This document shows positions 1 through 5,481 of a stretch of DNA of 23,479 bases, in pieces. The stretch is from IMG/VR virus record IMGVR_UViG_3300030056_000006, positions 1-23,479 of that record; one strand, given 5' to 3'. A model generated the notes under the pieces. That model searched no databases, was not told where the DNA came from, and worked only from the letters and a program-made list of their open reading frames with translations. Source of the DNA: a virus. Both the position numbers and the translations under genes were made by a program. Positions within the stretch are counted from its first letter, which is position 1; each line of letters opens with the position of its first letter.

Positions 1-311
1 CGGCCCCACACGGTCAGGTCGCGCAGGCAGCGGTCCAGGGCGGCCTTGAGCGTGAGACGGCCGTCAGCGCGCAGAGCGGAGACGTGAGCCACGCTTCCTT
101 CGCCACGGACCAGCGCGACGATATCCGCCTGGGTCATGAGGGGGTTCTGGCGTACCGCCTCGGCCACCTCGCTCTCCTTGCGGATCGCCAAGTCCTTCTT
201 CCGGGTGTTCGAGCTAACGACGATGCGCCGGCCATTCACTTGCAGGCGGATCATGTAGTACCGGGTGTCAGCTTGGCCCGGTTTGATGGTTCCCTTCAGT
301 TCTAAAGGCAT
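1..311 (-). CDS. int: Tyrosine-recombinase integrase, N-terminal part (runs off left edge)
   Basis: This is the first 103 codons of a gene that continues beyond the left edge. Residues about 18-50 (YYMIRLQVNGRRIVVSS, then an alternating K/R/E helix) have the form of the short arm-type DNA-binding domain at the start of phage integrases. Residues about 86-100 (LTLKAALDRCLRDL) look like the start of the SAM-like core-binding domain. The catalytic R-K-H-R-H-Y domain would lie outside the window, so activity cannot be judged. The start is ATG at 311, preceded by CAGGAG at 6-nt spacing. An intrinsic terminator ends just upstream, so int is separated from the MarR-like gene. From family knowledge, such enzymes recombine attP with attB. 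I see no att core here. The call rests on domain shape only. Confidence 0.72.
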   Translation of the reverse strand, partial: MPLELKGTIKPGQADTRYYMIRLQVNGRRIVVSSNTRKKDLAIRKESEVAEAVRQNPLMTQADIVALVRGEGSVAHVSALRADGRLTLKAALDRCLRDLTVWG

Positions 312-332
312 TTCGATCTCCTGAAACGAAGA

Positions 333-354
333 AACCCGCCTCAGTGGGCGGGTT
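333..354 (-). terminator. Intrinsic terminator between MarR-like gene and integrase
   Basis: On the minus strand an 8-bp perfect GC-rich stem (AACCCGCC / GGCGGGTT) with a 6-nt loop is followed by TTCTTCGTTTC. It lies 30 nt after the stop of the MarR-like gene and only 12 nt before the integrase Shine-Dalgarno. Transcription from upstream should therefore be largely stopped before int unless an antiterminator or phage polymerase passes through. Confidence 0.75.
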
Positions 355-383
355 CGTCGGGTGTTGCGAGTGAATGAGGTCGG

Positions 384-785
384 CTAGGCGGCCTTTGGCT
401 CCGCTTTCGCCAGCAGTTTGTTGAACAGTTTGGTCAAGTCGTTGATGAACTTCTCGCCCTCGCTGGTCACAACCACTGTGTTGACGCGATTGTCAGACTC
501 CAGCGGCTCCAGGTGGATCACAGGGCGGAGCGGCGACTGGACGACACCCTGCCGCTTGCCACGCAGGTAGCGGAGCTGGCGGGATAGGGTGGCGCCGTCC
601 TTCGTGGGGTGCAGGTTGAGAGTCGCTGCGACTTCAGGCTGCGTGACGTTGGGGTACTCGACAGCTACCAGCAAGGGCAGCAGGTTCGAGATGGTGAACT
701 GAGGATTCGCCTCCAGCTCCTTCAAAGTGTGCTGAAGCAATAGCCGCAAGATGTGCGCTGTCTGCTTCGATGTCAGGGAGTTCAT
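384..785 (-). CDS. MarR-like winged-helix DNA-binding protein
   Basis: A 133-residue protein with the layout of a MarR-family regulator. It has an N-terminal helical segment (1-30) and a helix-turn-helix region around residues 32-75 (TQPEVAATLNLHP, then ATLSRQLRYLRGKRQG). The wing around 88-108 carries the signature-like LESDNRVNTVVVTSEG, and a C-terminal lysine-rich helix follows. MarR proteins bind DNA as dimers and usually repress. Its place directly before the integrase makes it a candidate lysogeny or integrase regulator; that role is inference. The start is taken at 785, where AAGGA precedes ATG by about 7 nt. An in-frame start at 842 would add 19 unconvincing residues. It overlaps the upstream small membrane protein gene by about 150 nt in another frame and ends at an intrinsic terminator. 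Confidence 0.7.
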   Translation of the reverse strand: MNSLTSKQTAHILRLLLQHTLKELEANPQFTISNLLPLLVAVEYPNVTQPEVAATLNLHPTKDGATLSRQLRYLRGKRQGVVQSPLRPVIHLEPLESDNRVNTVVVTSEGEKFINDLTKLFNKLLAKAEPKAA

Positions 786-972
786 CGGAAGTCCTTGCGA
801 GCGGGGGCTTGCCCCATGATAGGTAAAGCATGATGAGTCCACAAGCGACTAAAGCGCTTGATGCTCCACTCCGATACAGCCAGAACTCTCCTCTCCTGAA
901 GTCTTCGATGAGGCCGAAAGACATGCGGAAGTGGTGCAGCAGCGCGATGTGGGCGAGTAGAACGTGGATCAT
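634..972 (-). CDS. Small predicted membrane protein overlapping the MarR-like gene
   Basis: A 112-residue reading frame with a very good ribosome site (AAGGAG, 5 nt, ATG at 972). Residues about 38-53 (SSALVACGLIMLYLSW) form one hydrophobic segment, preceded by a charged stretch (EDFRRGEF). The C-terminal half (about residue 63 on) is read out of frame over the start of the MarR-like gene. It has no evident fold, so selection probably acts only on the N-terminal part. I do not recognise a family. The ribosome site and the position between two other minus genes support translation. The long overlap argues against it, or suggests an ancestral stop was lost. Confidence 0.42.
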   Translation of the reverse strand: MIHVLLAHIALLHHFRMSFGLIEDFRRGEFWLYRSGASSALVACGLIMLYLSWGKPPLARTSDELPDIEADSAHLAAIASAHFEGAGGESSVHHLEPAALAGSCRVPQRHAA

Positions 973-1054
973 GGGTACTCCTTGTAACCGCAGGGGTTTG
1001 CGGCGGGCGGTATTTAAGACAGGGGAGGGTTCGTCGCGCAAGACGCTACTTTCG

Positions 1055-1180
1055 TCACATTTCGTCGTCTGGCGTCAGCGTATGTACGAAAGCCCTTGCT
1101 ACAGCTTCGTCGAGGGTGACACCTGTAATTTCATCCAGTGTGTCATTCAGTCGCACCACCTCACTGTATGGGTACAGCAT
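1055..1180 (-). CDS. 41-residue acidic small protein
   Basis: This short gene is easy to miss. ATG at 1180 overlaps the TGA of the preceding two-helix membrane protein (TGATG, 1-nt overlap). A strong GGGAGG lies 5 nt upstream, so translation is likely coupled. The product is acidic, with many D/E and few K/R (for example LNDTLDEITGVTLDEAVARA, then TPDDEM at the C-terminus), and probably folds as one or two short helices. I do not recognise a family. Small acidic early proteins are common in lytic podoviruses as host-takeover factors, but nothing here shows that function. Confidence comes from the ribosome site and stop/start overlap, not from homology. Confidence 0.55.
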   Translation of the reverse strand: MLYPYSEVVRLNDTLDEITGVTLDEAVARAFVHTLTPDDEM

Positions 1181-1356
1181 CAGCACCTCCCGCTGCGGTA
1201 GGCCATCAGGCCCCACGCGATCAGGACGGCCAGGTAGACCACGCAGTAGACCGCAGCGAGCTTGCCGGAACCGATGGATGCGACAGCGAACCCCAGCAGC
1301 GCCAGGGCGATCATGAGGACGCGAAGGATCAGCGGGTAACGTGAGGGTTTCCCCAT
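1180..1356 (-). CDS. 58-residue protein with two membrane helices
   Basis: A tiny inner-membrane protein. After a basic N-terminus (MGKPSRYP) come two hydrophobic segments, about residues 10-27 (LRVLMIALALLGFAVAS) and 33-50 (AAVYCVVYLAVLIAWGL), and a short basic tail (YRSGRC). The start is ATG at 1356 with AAGGAG 8 nt upstream; an in-frame upstream start at 1395 lacks such a site. It is translationally linked to the downstream 41-residue protein. A two-helix hairpin could be holin-like or a superinfection-exclusion protein, but a better holin candidate sits next to the terminase genes, so function is open. Confidence 0.6.
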   Translation of the reverse strand: MGKPSRYPLILRVLMIALALLGFAVASIGSGKLAAVYCVVYLAVLIAWGLMAYRSGRC

Positions 1357-1423
1357 GCGTATGACTCCTTGAGACGAGTTAGGAATAAAATTCACCCATT
1401 ACGCGCAGCCGGGGGTGGCTCTT

Positions 1424-1657
1424 ATGGAAGAAGACGAGCGTTGCTTCCTCTACCGTGGGCATTTGTTGATGTGCGATCCCACACGCCTCGACGGCGGTGG
1501 GTACAAAGCGAACGCAGTGGTTGTCCGGGCTGACCAAACAGGGGACACCGTGATCGCTGCATCGCTTGAAAAGCTGGTCTTCATTTCCGAAGAAGCGGCC
1601 GTGGTGCACGCAAAGAATTGGGCGGCCCATTGGGTAGACGAACAGGCAGGCCGTTAG
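1424..1657 (+). CDS. Small hypothetical protein on plus strand (77 aa)
   Basis: This gene runs against the early operon. The 77-residue product has a compact alpha/beta look: YRGHLLMCDPTRLDGGGYKAN, then an A/V-rich strand, then FISEEAAVVHAKNWAAHWVD near the C-terminus. That pattern is familiar to me from small proteins of Burkholderia-type genomes (a DUF6566/HlyU-like form), but I cannot confirm the family. I chose ATG at 1424, which has GGGGGTGG a few nt upstream, over the GTG at 1415. It diverges from the 58-residue membrane protein gene and is followed 6 nt later by a second plus-strand gene that opens with nearly the same bases (ATGGAAGAAGA). It may be a lysogenic-state accessory gene. 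Confidence 0.55.
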   Translation: MEEDERCFLYRGHLLMCDPTRLDGGGYKANAVVVRADQTGDTVIAASLEKLVFISEEAAVVHAKNWAAHWVDEQAGR

Positions 1658-1663
1658 TCGGCT

Positions 1664-1939
1664 ATGGAAGAAGATCAGACGCGCATCAAGTGGGAGCGCA
1701 TCCGGCTGGGTGAGAACACGATGGGGCCGTGGTACGCGCGGCTCCCGTCGCGAGATGGCGTGTGCTTCGCGACCATCAGCGAGTGCCTGGACTCCCGCTG
1801 GGTGGTGAATCTGTTCCCGAAGGGCCGCGACGTAGCCATGTGGAGCTGCTACGTCCCGACAGGGGAGAAGGGCAAGGTGTGGATCGAGCGGTGGACGCGC
1901 CACCACTGGCAGTCGGTGACTAGCTCCCCGACTCAATGA
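1664..1939 (+). CDS. Small hypothetical protein on plus strand (91 aa)
   Basis: A 91-residue protein rich in Trp, Arg and Tyr (WERIRLGENTMGPWYARL, later VGR-like FPKGRDVAMWSCY and a WIERWTRHHW tail). The composition and regular strand/turn pattern look like a genuine folded protein, but I do not recognise the family. It follows the 77-residue gene by 6 nt and probably shares its transcript. Its own ribosome site is weak, so coupling is likely. The 3' end converges with and overlaps by about 20 nt the minus-strand gene ending at 1920. No terminator is visible between them. Confidence 0.52.
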   Translation: MEEDQTRIKWERIRLGENTMGPWYARLPSRDGVCFATISECLDSRWVVNLFPKGRDVAMWSCYVPTGEKGKVWIERWTRHHWQSVTSSPTQ

Positions 1940-2234
1940 AGGCGGGCTCGTCGTGTCCGTGGATGTGGGTGTGCCGGAACTCATCGACCGCTGCTTCGTA
2001 CCGCTCATTGCCGGCCGCATCGGTGTACCAGTAGCCGATGAGGCAGATGTCCACCTCCTCGCGCAGCAGTTCGTTGTCATCCGGGTGCGCCGCGTCCTCG
2101 CACCACTTGACGAACTCCGCAACGTTGAAGCGGGTGATGTCCGCGTATTCATCCCCGTCCAGATCGGTGCTCACGATTGCGCCAGTAGCGTCGATCACGA
2201 TGGCCCCGTGGGAGCCGAGAATTGTCCTGTTCAT
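1920..2234 (-). CDS. Acidic hypothetical early protein (104 aa)
   Basis: A strongly acidic 104-residue protein with runs such as DLDGDEYADITRF and CEDAAHPDDNELLREEVD, and a YWYTDAAGNERYEAAVDEF segment. No signal peptide or membrane helix is seen. The start ATG at 2234 overlaps the stop of the upstream gene (ATGA, 4 nt), so the two are translated together. An acidic early gene product might mimic DNA or bind a host enzyme, as several T7 early proteins do, but the sequence gives no direct sign of this. Family not recognised. Confidence 0.62.
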   Translation of the reverse strand: MNRTILGSHGAIVIDATGAIVSTDLDGDEYADITRFNVAEFVKWCEDAAHPDDNELLREEVDICLIGYWYTDAAGNERYEAAVDEFRHTHIHGHDEPAFIESGS

Positions 2235-2857
2235 GCGTGTGCATCCCGTGTGCGGAGGTACTCATGGACTCGATAGAGTCGCTCGATCCCCGGTGTGTTG
2301 TTTTCGATCCAGCTCTCGATGTTGCCGTTGCACCATGCGTCTTCCATCAGGTGCACTTCGTCAACCTCATCGGCCATGTCCGCCGCGTAGGCTTCGATCA
2401 TGGTCTGGAGTTGGTTGTGATCCCACGTTTCCACCTCGCCCCACTGACGCCAGTCAGACGTGTAGAAGGAAATGAACCCGCTGCGTGAGGTGTGCCGCTC
2501 CTCAGCCTTTTCGGTCATCGTTCCCGGTGAGATGTTCTCGAACATCCGCCGCGCCTCAGTGGCCGCAAGCGTCACGAAGATGCGATCGGTCTCGAAGTTG
2601 TAGAACTTGGGAGACTGCATCGACTCGAAGCACGCCTCGAATCCCACGGCTTCGCAATACTCCTCAACGAACCGCGCCGCGTAGCTTTTCTGGACATCGT
2701 GCCAGCTACAGGAATACGTCAGGCGCTCCACAAGGCCCCGGTTCGCGTCCCCTTGATCGTCAGAGAACATCGACTGTGCCGCGTAGTCCAGTTGCGCGTC
2801 ATGCGCGCTCCCGTAAAAGCCCGCGAAGGGAATGCAGGCGGCCAGTAGTTGTGTCAT
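2231..2857 (-). CDS. Conserved phage protein of unknown function (208 aa)
   Basis: A 208-residue protein matching a family I know as an uncharacterised phage or plasmid early gene. It has IPFAGFYGSAHDAQLD near the N-terminus, a SMFSDDQGD stretch, the middle motif SPKFYNFETDRIF (about residues 83-95) and SGFISFYTSDWRQW with TWDHNQL (about 125-147). It has no membrane segments and an overall negative charge. The start is ATG at 2857, one base after the previous stop, with GGGG nearby; a longer version from 2908 would overlap the upstream gene and lacks the family's N-terminus. It is coupled to the 104-residue gene downstream. The function of the family is unknown to me. Confidence 0.72.
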   Translation of the reverse strand: MTQLLAACIPFAGFYGSAHDAQLDYAAQSMFSDDQGDANRGLVERLTYSCSWHDVQKSYAARFVEEYCEAVGFEACFESMQSPKFYNFETDRIFVTLAATEARRMFENISPGTMTEKAEERHTSRSGFISFYTSDWRQWGEVETWDHNQLQTMIEAYAADMADEVDEVHLMEDAWCNGNIESWIENNTPGIERLYRVHEYLRTRDAHA

Positions 2858-2858
2858 G

Positions 2859-3449
2859 TCAGTACCCCATGCTGCGTTGATAGCGAGCCATATCGGCCCG
2901 TGCGTCAATCAGGGAAGCCAGCGCAGCCTTGAAGGCATCGCGGGCATCAGTGAGGCGCTGGCGTAGGTCTTTGCAGAGCCGCGCGCCAAGCGCACCGATC
3001 CCCTGCTGTTCACGCCATGCGTCCCGTGCATCCTTGAAGGCATCGCGGGCGTCAGCGAGGGCCTCCTCAGCCGCCATCTCCGCGTGCCAGTAGCTTTGGT
3101 ACTCGCACTCACGCTCAGCGTTGACGCGCGCCAGTTCGTCACCGGCCCGCGCTGCATCCTCAGCCGTATCAAACAGGCGGAGCTTCCCGCGCATGGCGTC
3201 CAGCACCACGTAACCGCTGTCTACGCTTTCGATGTAGCCCGCGAGGAACAAAGTGCGGCCCTTGCGGGAAGGGAGCTGCCACACGTTGCCGCGATACGTG
3301 GCATCAGCGAACTCGAAGTCAGTGAACCAGCCCGTGTGCCCAATGCTCCGCACGAGGGCATCACTCGCCCCGATGTCGCGGAGGTGGCGCATCACGGCGC
3401 TATCGACGCTCGCGTGGTTGCCGCACTTGCTGAAGTTGAAAGCTGGCAT
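2859..3449 (-). CDS. Hypothetical early protein with C-terminal helical repeat (196 aa)
   Basis: The N-terminal half (residues 1-105) looks like a compact mixed fold (GWFTDFEFADATYRGNVW, GYIESVDSGYVVLDA, FDTAEDAARAGDEL). The C-terminal half is a long Ala/Asp/Arg-rich helix, probably a coiled coil. It contains two copies of a DARDAFK unit (around residues 132 and 166), encoded by a 29-nt direct repeat. The start ATG at 3449 has only a modest site (GGGA). A duplicated stem-loop element lies directly upstream, so this gene may begin a new mRNA segment. Family not recognised. The helical repeat suggests oligomerisation, but that is inference. Confidence 0.62.
   Translation of the reverse strand: MPAFNFSKCGNHASVDSAVMRHLRDIGASDALVRSIGHTGWFTDFEFADATYRGNVWQLPSRKGRTLFLAGYIESVDSGYVVLDAMRGKLRLFDTAEDAARAGDELARVNAERECEYQSYWHAEMAAEEALADARDAFKDARDAWREQQGIGALGARLCKDLRQRLTDARDAFKAALASLIDARADMARYQRSMGY
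2927..3060 (-). repeat. Intragenic 29-nt direct repeat (two copies)
   Basis: Positions 2927-2955 and 3032-3060 match at 27 of 29 bases, with the core CCTTGAAGGCATCGCGGGC on the plus strand. The 105-nt offset is a multiple of three, so both copies encode the same helix motif (DARDAFK) of the 196-residue protein. This is consistent with internal duplication and changes in coiled-coil length. Confidence 0.85.
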
Positions 3450-3464
3450 TGTCGTTGTCCCGTC

Positions 3465-3511
3465 AGAAACCAGTGAGGCCCACTTAGGATCGAATGGGCC
3501 TCGCTTGTGTC
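3465..3511 (-). repeat. Intergenic stem-loop element, copy B
   Basis: The minus strand carries CACAAGCG, a perfect 7-bp stem AGGCCCA/TGGGCCT (3476-3482 with 3495-3501) around a 12-nt loop beginning TTCGAT, then CACTGGTTTCT. It sits between the 148-residue gene (stop at 3514) and the 196-residue gene. Its sequence and layout match the element at 4201-4249. It may be a weak terminator or an RNA-processing stem: the tail has some U but no clean run. Confidence 0.65.
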
Positions 3512-3513
3512 TG

Positions 3514-3960
3514 TCAGTTGAACCAGCGGCGAGCCACGCTCAAGCTCAGCTCCCGCTTCGCCACGCGGCGGATGTTGTCTCCCCAGCTTTCGTCTTCGCT
3601 CGCCGGCTTGTTGTCATCGCGCCAGTAGTCCCACAAGGCGGAAGACAGCACGGCGCAGACCGCGCGGCGGTACTCAGTCGGGAAGTATTGGCCGGCGCAG
3701 TAGCTCAGCCGTTCCCCATCCCACGACAAACGGCCCGAAAAGGAACCCGTAAGAGCCAGCTTGAGTGCAGGCGCGTCGATGCTGCGACGCTCGACAGCGC
3801 GTAGCAGTTCTTCCGCGTGGTGGCGATCCTTCGTGATCCCCCGCATCTCGCTGCGATACGAACTCACATCCCCGTAGTTCGCATACTCCAGCCCCGGCCG
3901 TTGCGCGATGAATTTCCACAGTGCCGCAATGATCGCGTCGCGTTCGTCGATAGAAGTCAT
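3514..3960 (-). CDS. Conserved phage protein of unknown function (148 aa)
   Basis: A 148-residue protein of a type often seen in early regions of phages of GC-rich proteobacteria. The recognisable stretch is FIAQRPGLEYANYGDVSSYR, then MRGITKDRHHAEELLRAVE (roughly residues 16-60). Later come FSGRLSWDGERLSYCAGQYFP and TEYRRAVCAVLSSALWDYWR (about 73-113). It appears soluble and mainly helical. The start at 3960 is supported by GAGGGA 7 nt upstream; a start at 3981 is weaker. It lies between the single-helix membrane protein gene and stem-loop element B. Function unknown to me. Confidence 0.7.
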   Translation of the reverse strand: MTSIDERDAIIAALWKFIAQRPGLEYANYGDVSSYRSEMRGITKDRHHAEELLRAVERRSIDAPALKLALTGSFSGRLSWDGERLSYCAGQYFPTEYRRAVCAVLSSALWDYWRDDNKPASEDESWGDNIRRVAKRELSLSVARRWFN

Positions 3961-3988
3961 GTCGTCATCCCTCAAAACCAATCAATCA

Positions 3989-4177
3989 TTAGTGCGCAAT
4001 GAAGCCCACGAAGGTCACGACAGCGATGCTCACGGCAGCGCAGTAGCCCACAAGGTTCGCCAGTACGCGGCGGTTGCTACGACAGGGCCGCATGGGTGCC
4101 GGCTTGTACCCCATGGACACTGCGGGGCGCTGCGGCTGGCGATTGTGGAACGGGTACGGGTTACGGTCTGCACGCAT
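3989..4177 (-). CDS. Small single-pass membrane protein (62 aa)
   Basis: A basic N-terminal half (RPCRSNRR before the helix) is followed by one hydrophobic helix, about residues 41-60 (LVGYCAAVSIAVVTFVGFIA), ending almost at the C-terminus. The positive-inside rule puts the N-terminus in the cytoplasm. ATG at 4177 lies downstream of AAGGAG (9-nt spacing) and just after stem-loop element A. It resembles the tiny membrane proteins common in early phage operons. I cannot name a function. Confidence 0.58.
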   Translation of the reverse strand: MRADRNPYPFHNRQPQRPAVSMGYKPAPMRPCRSNRRVLANLVGYCAAVSIAVVTFVGFIAH

Positions 4178-4200
4178 GTCATGCGCTCCTTGTGTTGGGT

Positions 4201-4249
4201 AGGAACCAGTGAAGCCCCCTCAACGAATCGAAGGGGCTGCGCTTGTGCC
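4201..4249 (-). repeat. Intergenic stem-loop element, copy A
   Basis: The minus strand reads CACAAGCGC, a GC-rich stem (AGCCCC.../...GGGGCT, 4213-4238) with a loop containing TTCGATTCG, then TTCACTGGTTCCT. It begins at the TAG stop of the first early gene and precedes the 62-residue gene. It is the same element as at 3465-3511: the flanks CACAAGCG and CACTGGTT are conserved, while the stem bases differ but still pair. That pattern is what an RNA structure under selection would show. Confidence 0.65.
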
Positions 4250-4521
4250 TAGTAGGTGAAGCCAGCAAAGAGAACCGTTCCCGGCTTGACGTACAGCCAT
4301 CGGTTCGTGTCTTCCACATCCACCAGTTGCCAGCGTTTCAGGTCAGCGCGGTAGCACTCGACCATGTAGACCTTTCGCGCTGACTCCTTGCGCTTGACGT
4401 ACTCACCCTTGAGTTCGTGTACCGGCTTGCTGCATTCGTGATCGAGCATCGTGCCCCCCTTCGTTGTCCGTGAACCGTGGCGTTGTCTTCTGCGGCCCTT
4501 GAAGCGTGTCTCGCTATCCAT
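4249..4521 (-). CDS. First early gene: small basic conserved phage protein (90 aa)
   Basis: This is the first gene downstream of the two predicted early promoters. The C-terminal two-thirds (ESARKVYMVECYRADLKRWQ, then VEDTNRWLYVKPGTVLFAGFTY) looks like a small beta-rich domain that I have seen in other phage hypotheticals. The first 24 residues are strongly basic (FKGRRRQRHGSRTTKGG). Two starts are possible: 4521, with GGGAG 7 nt upstream, giving 90 aa; and 4449, with AAGGGGGG upstream, giving 66 aa. I report the longer one but cannot decide. The gene ends at stem-loop element A. A basic early protein could bind nucleic acid; that is inference. Confidence 0.6.
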   Translation of the reverse strand: MDSETRFKGRRRQRHGSRTTKGGTMLDHECSKPVHELKGEYVKRKESARKVYMVECYRADLKRWQLVDVEDTNRWLYVKPGTVLFAGFTY

Positions 4522-4699
4522 GTCCCACTCCCGTTGTGCACCCCTTGAATGCTTCCAGTCATGCCGTCCGGTGCGTAGGCGGCATGAGTCGAGTCACTCA
4601 GTGCATCTGTGGCATCGTCATCAGGCACGCCGGGTGGCGCCGCTGGATCGTGAATAGCCGTGTCAGGTGTCGGTCGGTGTTGCGTTGACCGTGTTGCAT

Positions 4700-4727
4700 A
4701 CACTACATCATGTTTGATCGTTGTCAA
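4700..4727 (-). promoter_or_regulatory. Predicted sigma70-type early promoter, downstream copy
   Basis: The minus strand has a perfect -35 TTGACA (4727-4722), a 16-nt spacer and a poor -10 (TAGTGT). The -35 and most of the spacer are shared base for base with the upstream copy. An imperfect dyad, TTGA-6 nt-TCAA (4714-4727), overlaps the -35, so a bound repressor would block polymerase. With the weak -10 this copy may serve more as an operator than a promoter. Confidence 0.45.
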
Positions 4728-4944
4728 GTCAGCAAGTATCAATCCGTATTGCAGTGCCTAGCAAGGCGAGCGGCAGGGCCGTCATTTGCGGTTCGAGTTC
4801 GTCGGGGGCCATTCGGCTAGTCCCTTGGTTCCCTTGCCGCTCCGCGCTATCCCTAGGGAAGCTCGCGGTGCCTTGTGATCCTTCACTGCGCTGGCCGGTG
4901 AGCTGGCGAGCTGGTCGGTGGCGTCGTGCCGTGACTTGGATGCA

Positions 4945-4972
4945 AATATACAGCATGTTTGATCGTTGTCAA
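4945..4972 (-). promoter_or_regulatory. Predicted sigma70-type early promoter, upstream copy
   Basis: The minus strand has a perfect -35 TTGACA (4972-4967), a 16-nt spacer and -10 TATATT (4950-4945), matching the consensus at 5 of 6. Transcription would start near 4938 and run into the early operon. The same TTGA-6 nt-TCAA dyad overlaps the -35. Host-polymerase promoters just inside the genome end are the rule in T7-like phages, so sequence and position agree. Confidence 0.65.
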
Positions 4973-5034
4973 CACCTCAAGCATCTGGAAGGCGGAAAAC
5001 GATAGATAGCCCATCAGGCGCCGTGCGTGGCCTT

Positions 5035-5099
5035 GTGGGGCCGTGGATGATTGCGTGGGGCCGTGGGTTGCCTAGGAGATCGCGTGGGGCGTGTGGGGC
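5035..5099. repeat. Cluster of four GTGGGGC short direct repeats
   Basis: GTGGGGC occurs at 5035-5041, 5055-5061, 5084-5090 and 5093-5099 on the plus strand. The first two are 20 nt apart and both continue as CCGTGG. Related GGGGCC/GGGGCT words follow to about 5245. T7 carries arrays of short repeats next to its terminal repeat, so this could be the comparable region. The function is not shown by sequence alone. Confidence 0.6.
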
Positions 5100-5481
5100 A
5101 GCGCATGAGGCCGGCGAGGGCACGGCAGGGCATCGGCGAAAACTACAGATGAGGACAGACAAGCACACGCGCATTGCGGCCCGCTTGGGGCCTTGCTTGG
5201 CTCATTCGGGGCCGTTGCGGGCTGCATCGGGGCTGCTAGGGCATAGCGCAGCAGATATACAGGCTGGCGCGGATGGCTCAGTGGTGCGGGCTAGGGCCAT
5301 CAAGTGCCGCCACAGGTGCCGCGAGGGCATCGGGATAAGGCAGCGCGCGCGCGTTTCTTCACGTCACGACGCGAGGCGCGCGATCATTGACGCGGGCACG
5401 GGGGGATGCGCGCGGTTCAGAATCTATGGATACCCCAACGAAAATCTCTGCTGAACATTTCAGGGGCCTGGGATGACCCCT

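Larger units (their letters stand above)
4522..5481. other. Gene-poor 960-nt region: early leader and probable genome-end region
   Basis: No reading frame here has both a ribosome site and protein-like composition. From right to left it holds: a weak hairpin (AGGGG/CCCCT, 5462-5481) after the lipoprotein gene; a GC-rich stretch with alternating GCGC near 5343-5385; a cluster of GGGGC-containing short repeats (about 5035-5245); two promoter-like sites in a 24-nt direct repeat (4949-4972 and 4704-4727); the palindrome TCCCTAGGGA at 4850-4859; and a roughly 170-nt leader before the first early gene. In T7-like phages the space between the terminase/late genes and the early genes is where the terminal direct repeat and early promoters lie. 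That reading is by position only. Confidence 0.55.

Noticed and set aside
1379-2152. Minus-strand open frame of 257 codons
   Set aside because: It lies antisense to the two plus-strand genes and over the 104-residue gene, with an Arg/Ser/Pro-rich composition typical of a shadow frame and no ribosome site.
4338-4742. Minus-strand open frame of 134 codons near the early promoters, which could have been an acidic Ocr-like first gene
   Set aside because: It starts at a TTG inside the promoter repeat with no ribosome site, changes composition midway, and overlaps the better-supported first early gene in another frame.
5268-5340. A TGGCTCAGTGG word resembling a tRNA D-arm
   Set aside because: No matching T-arm (GGTTCGA-type) or acceptor stem is found at the right distance, so it is a chance match.
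4966-5454. Plus-strand open frame of 162 codons in the gene-poor region
   Set aside because: No ribosome site, and an Arg/Gly/Ala-rich random-like composition of the kind GC-rich noncoding DNA gives. The region is better explained as a genome-end segment.
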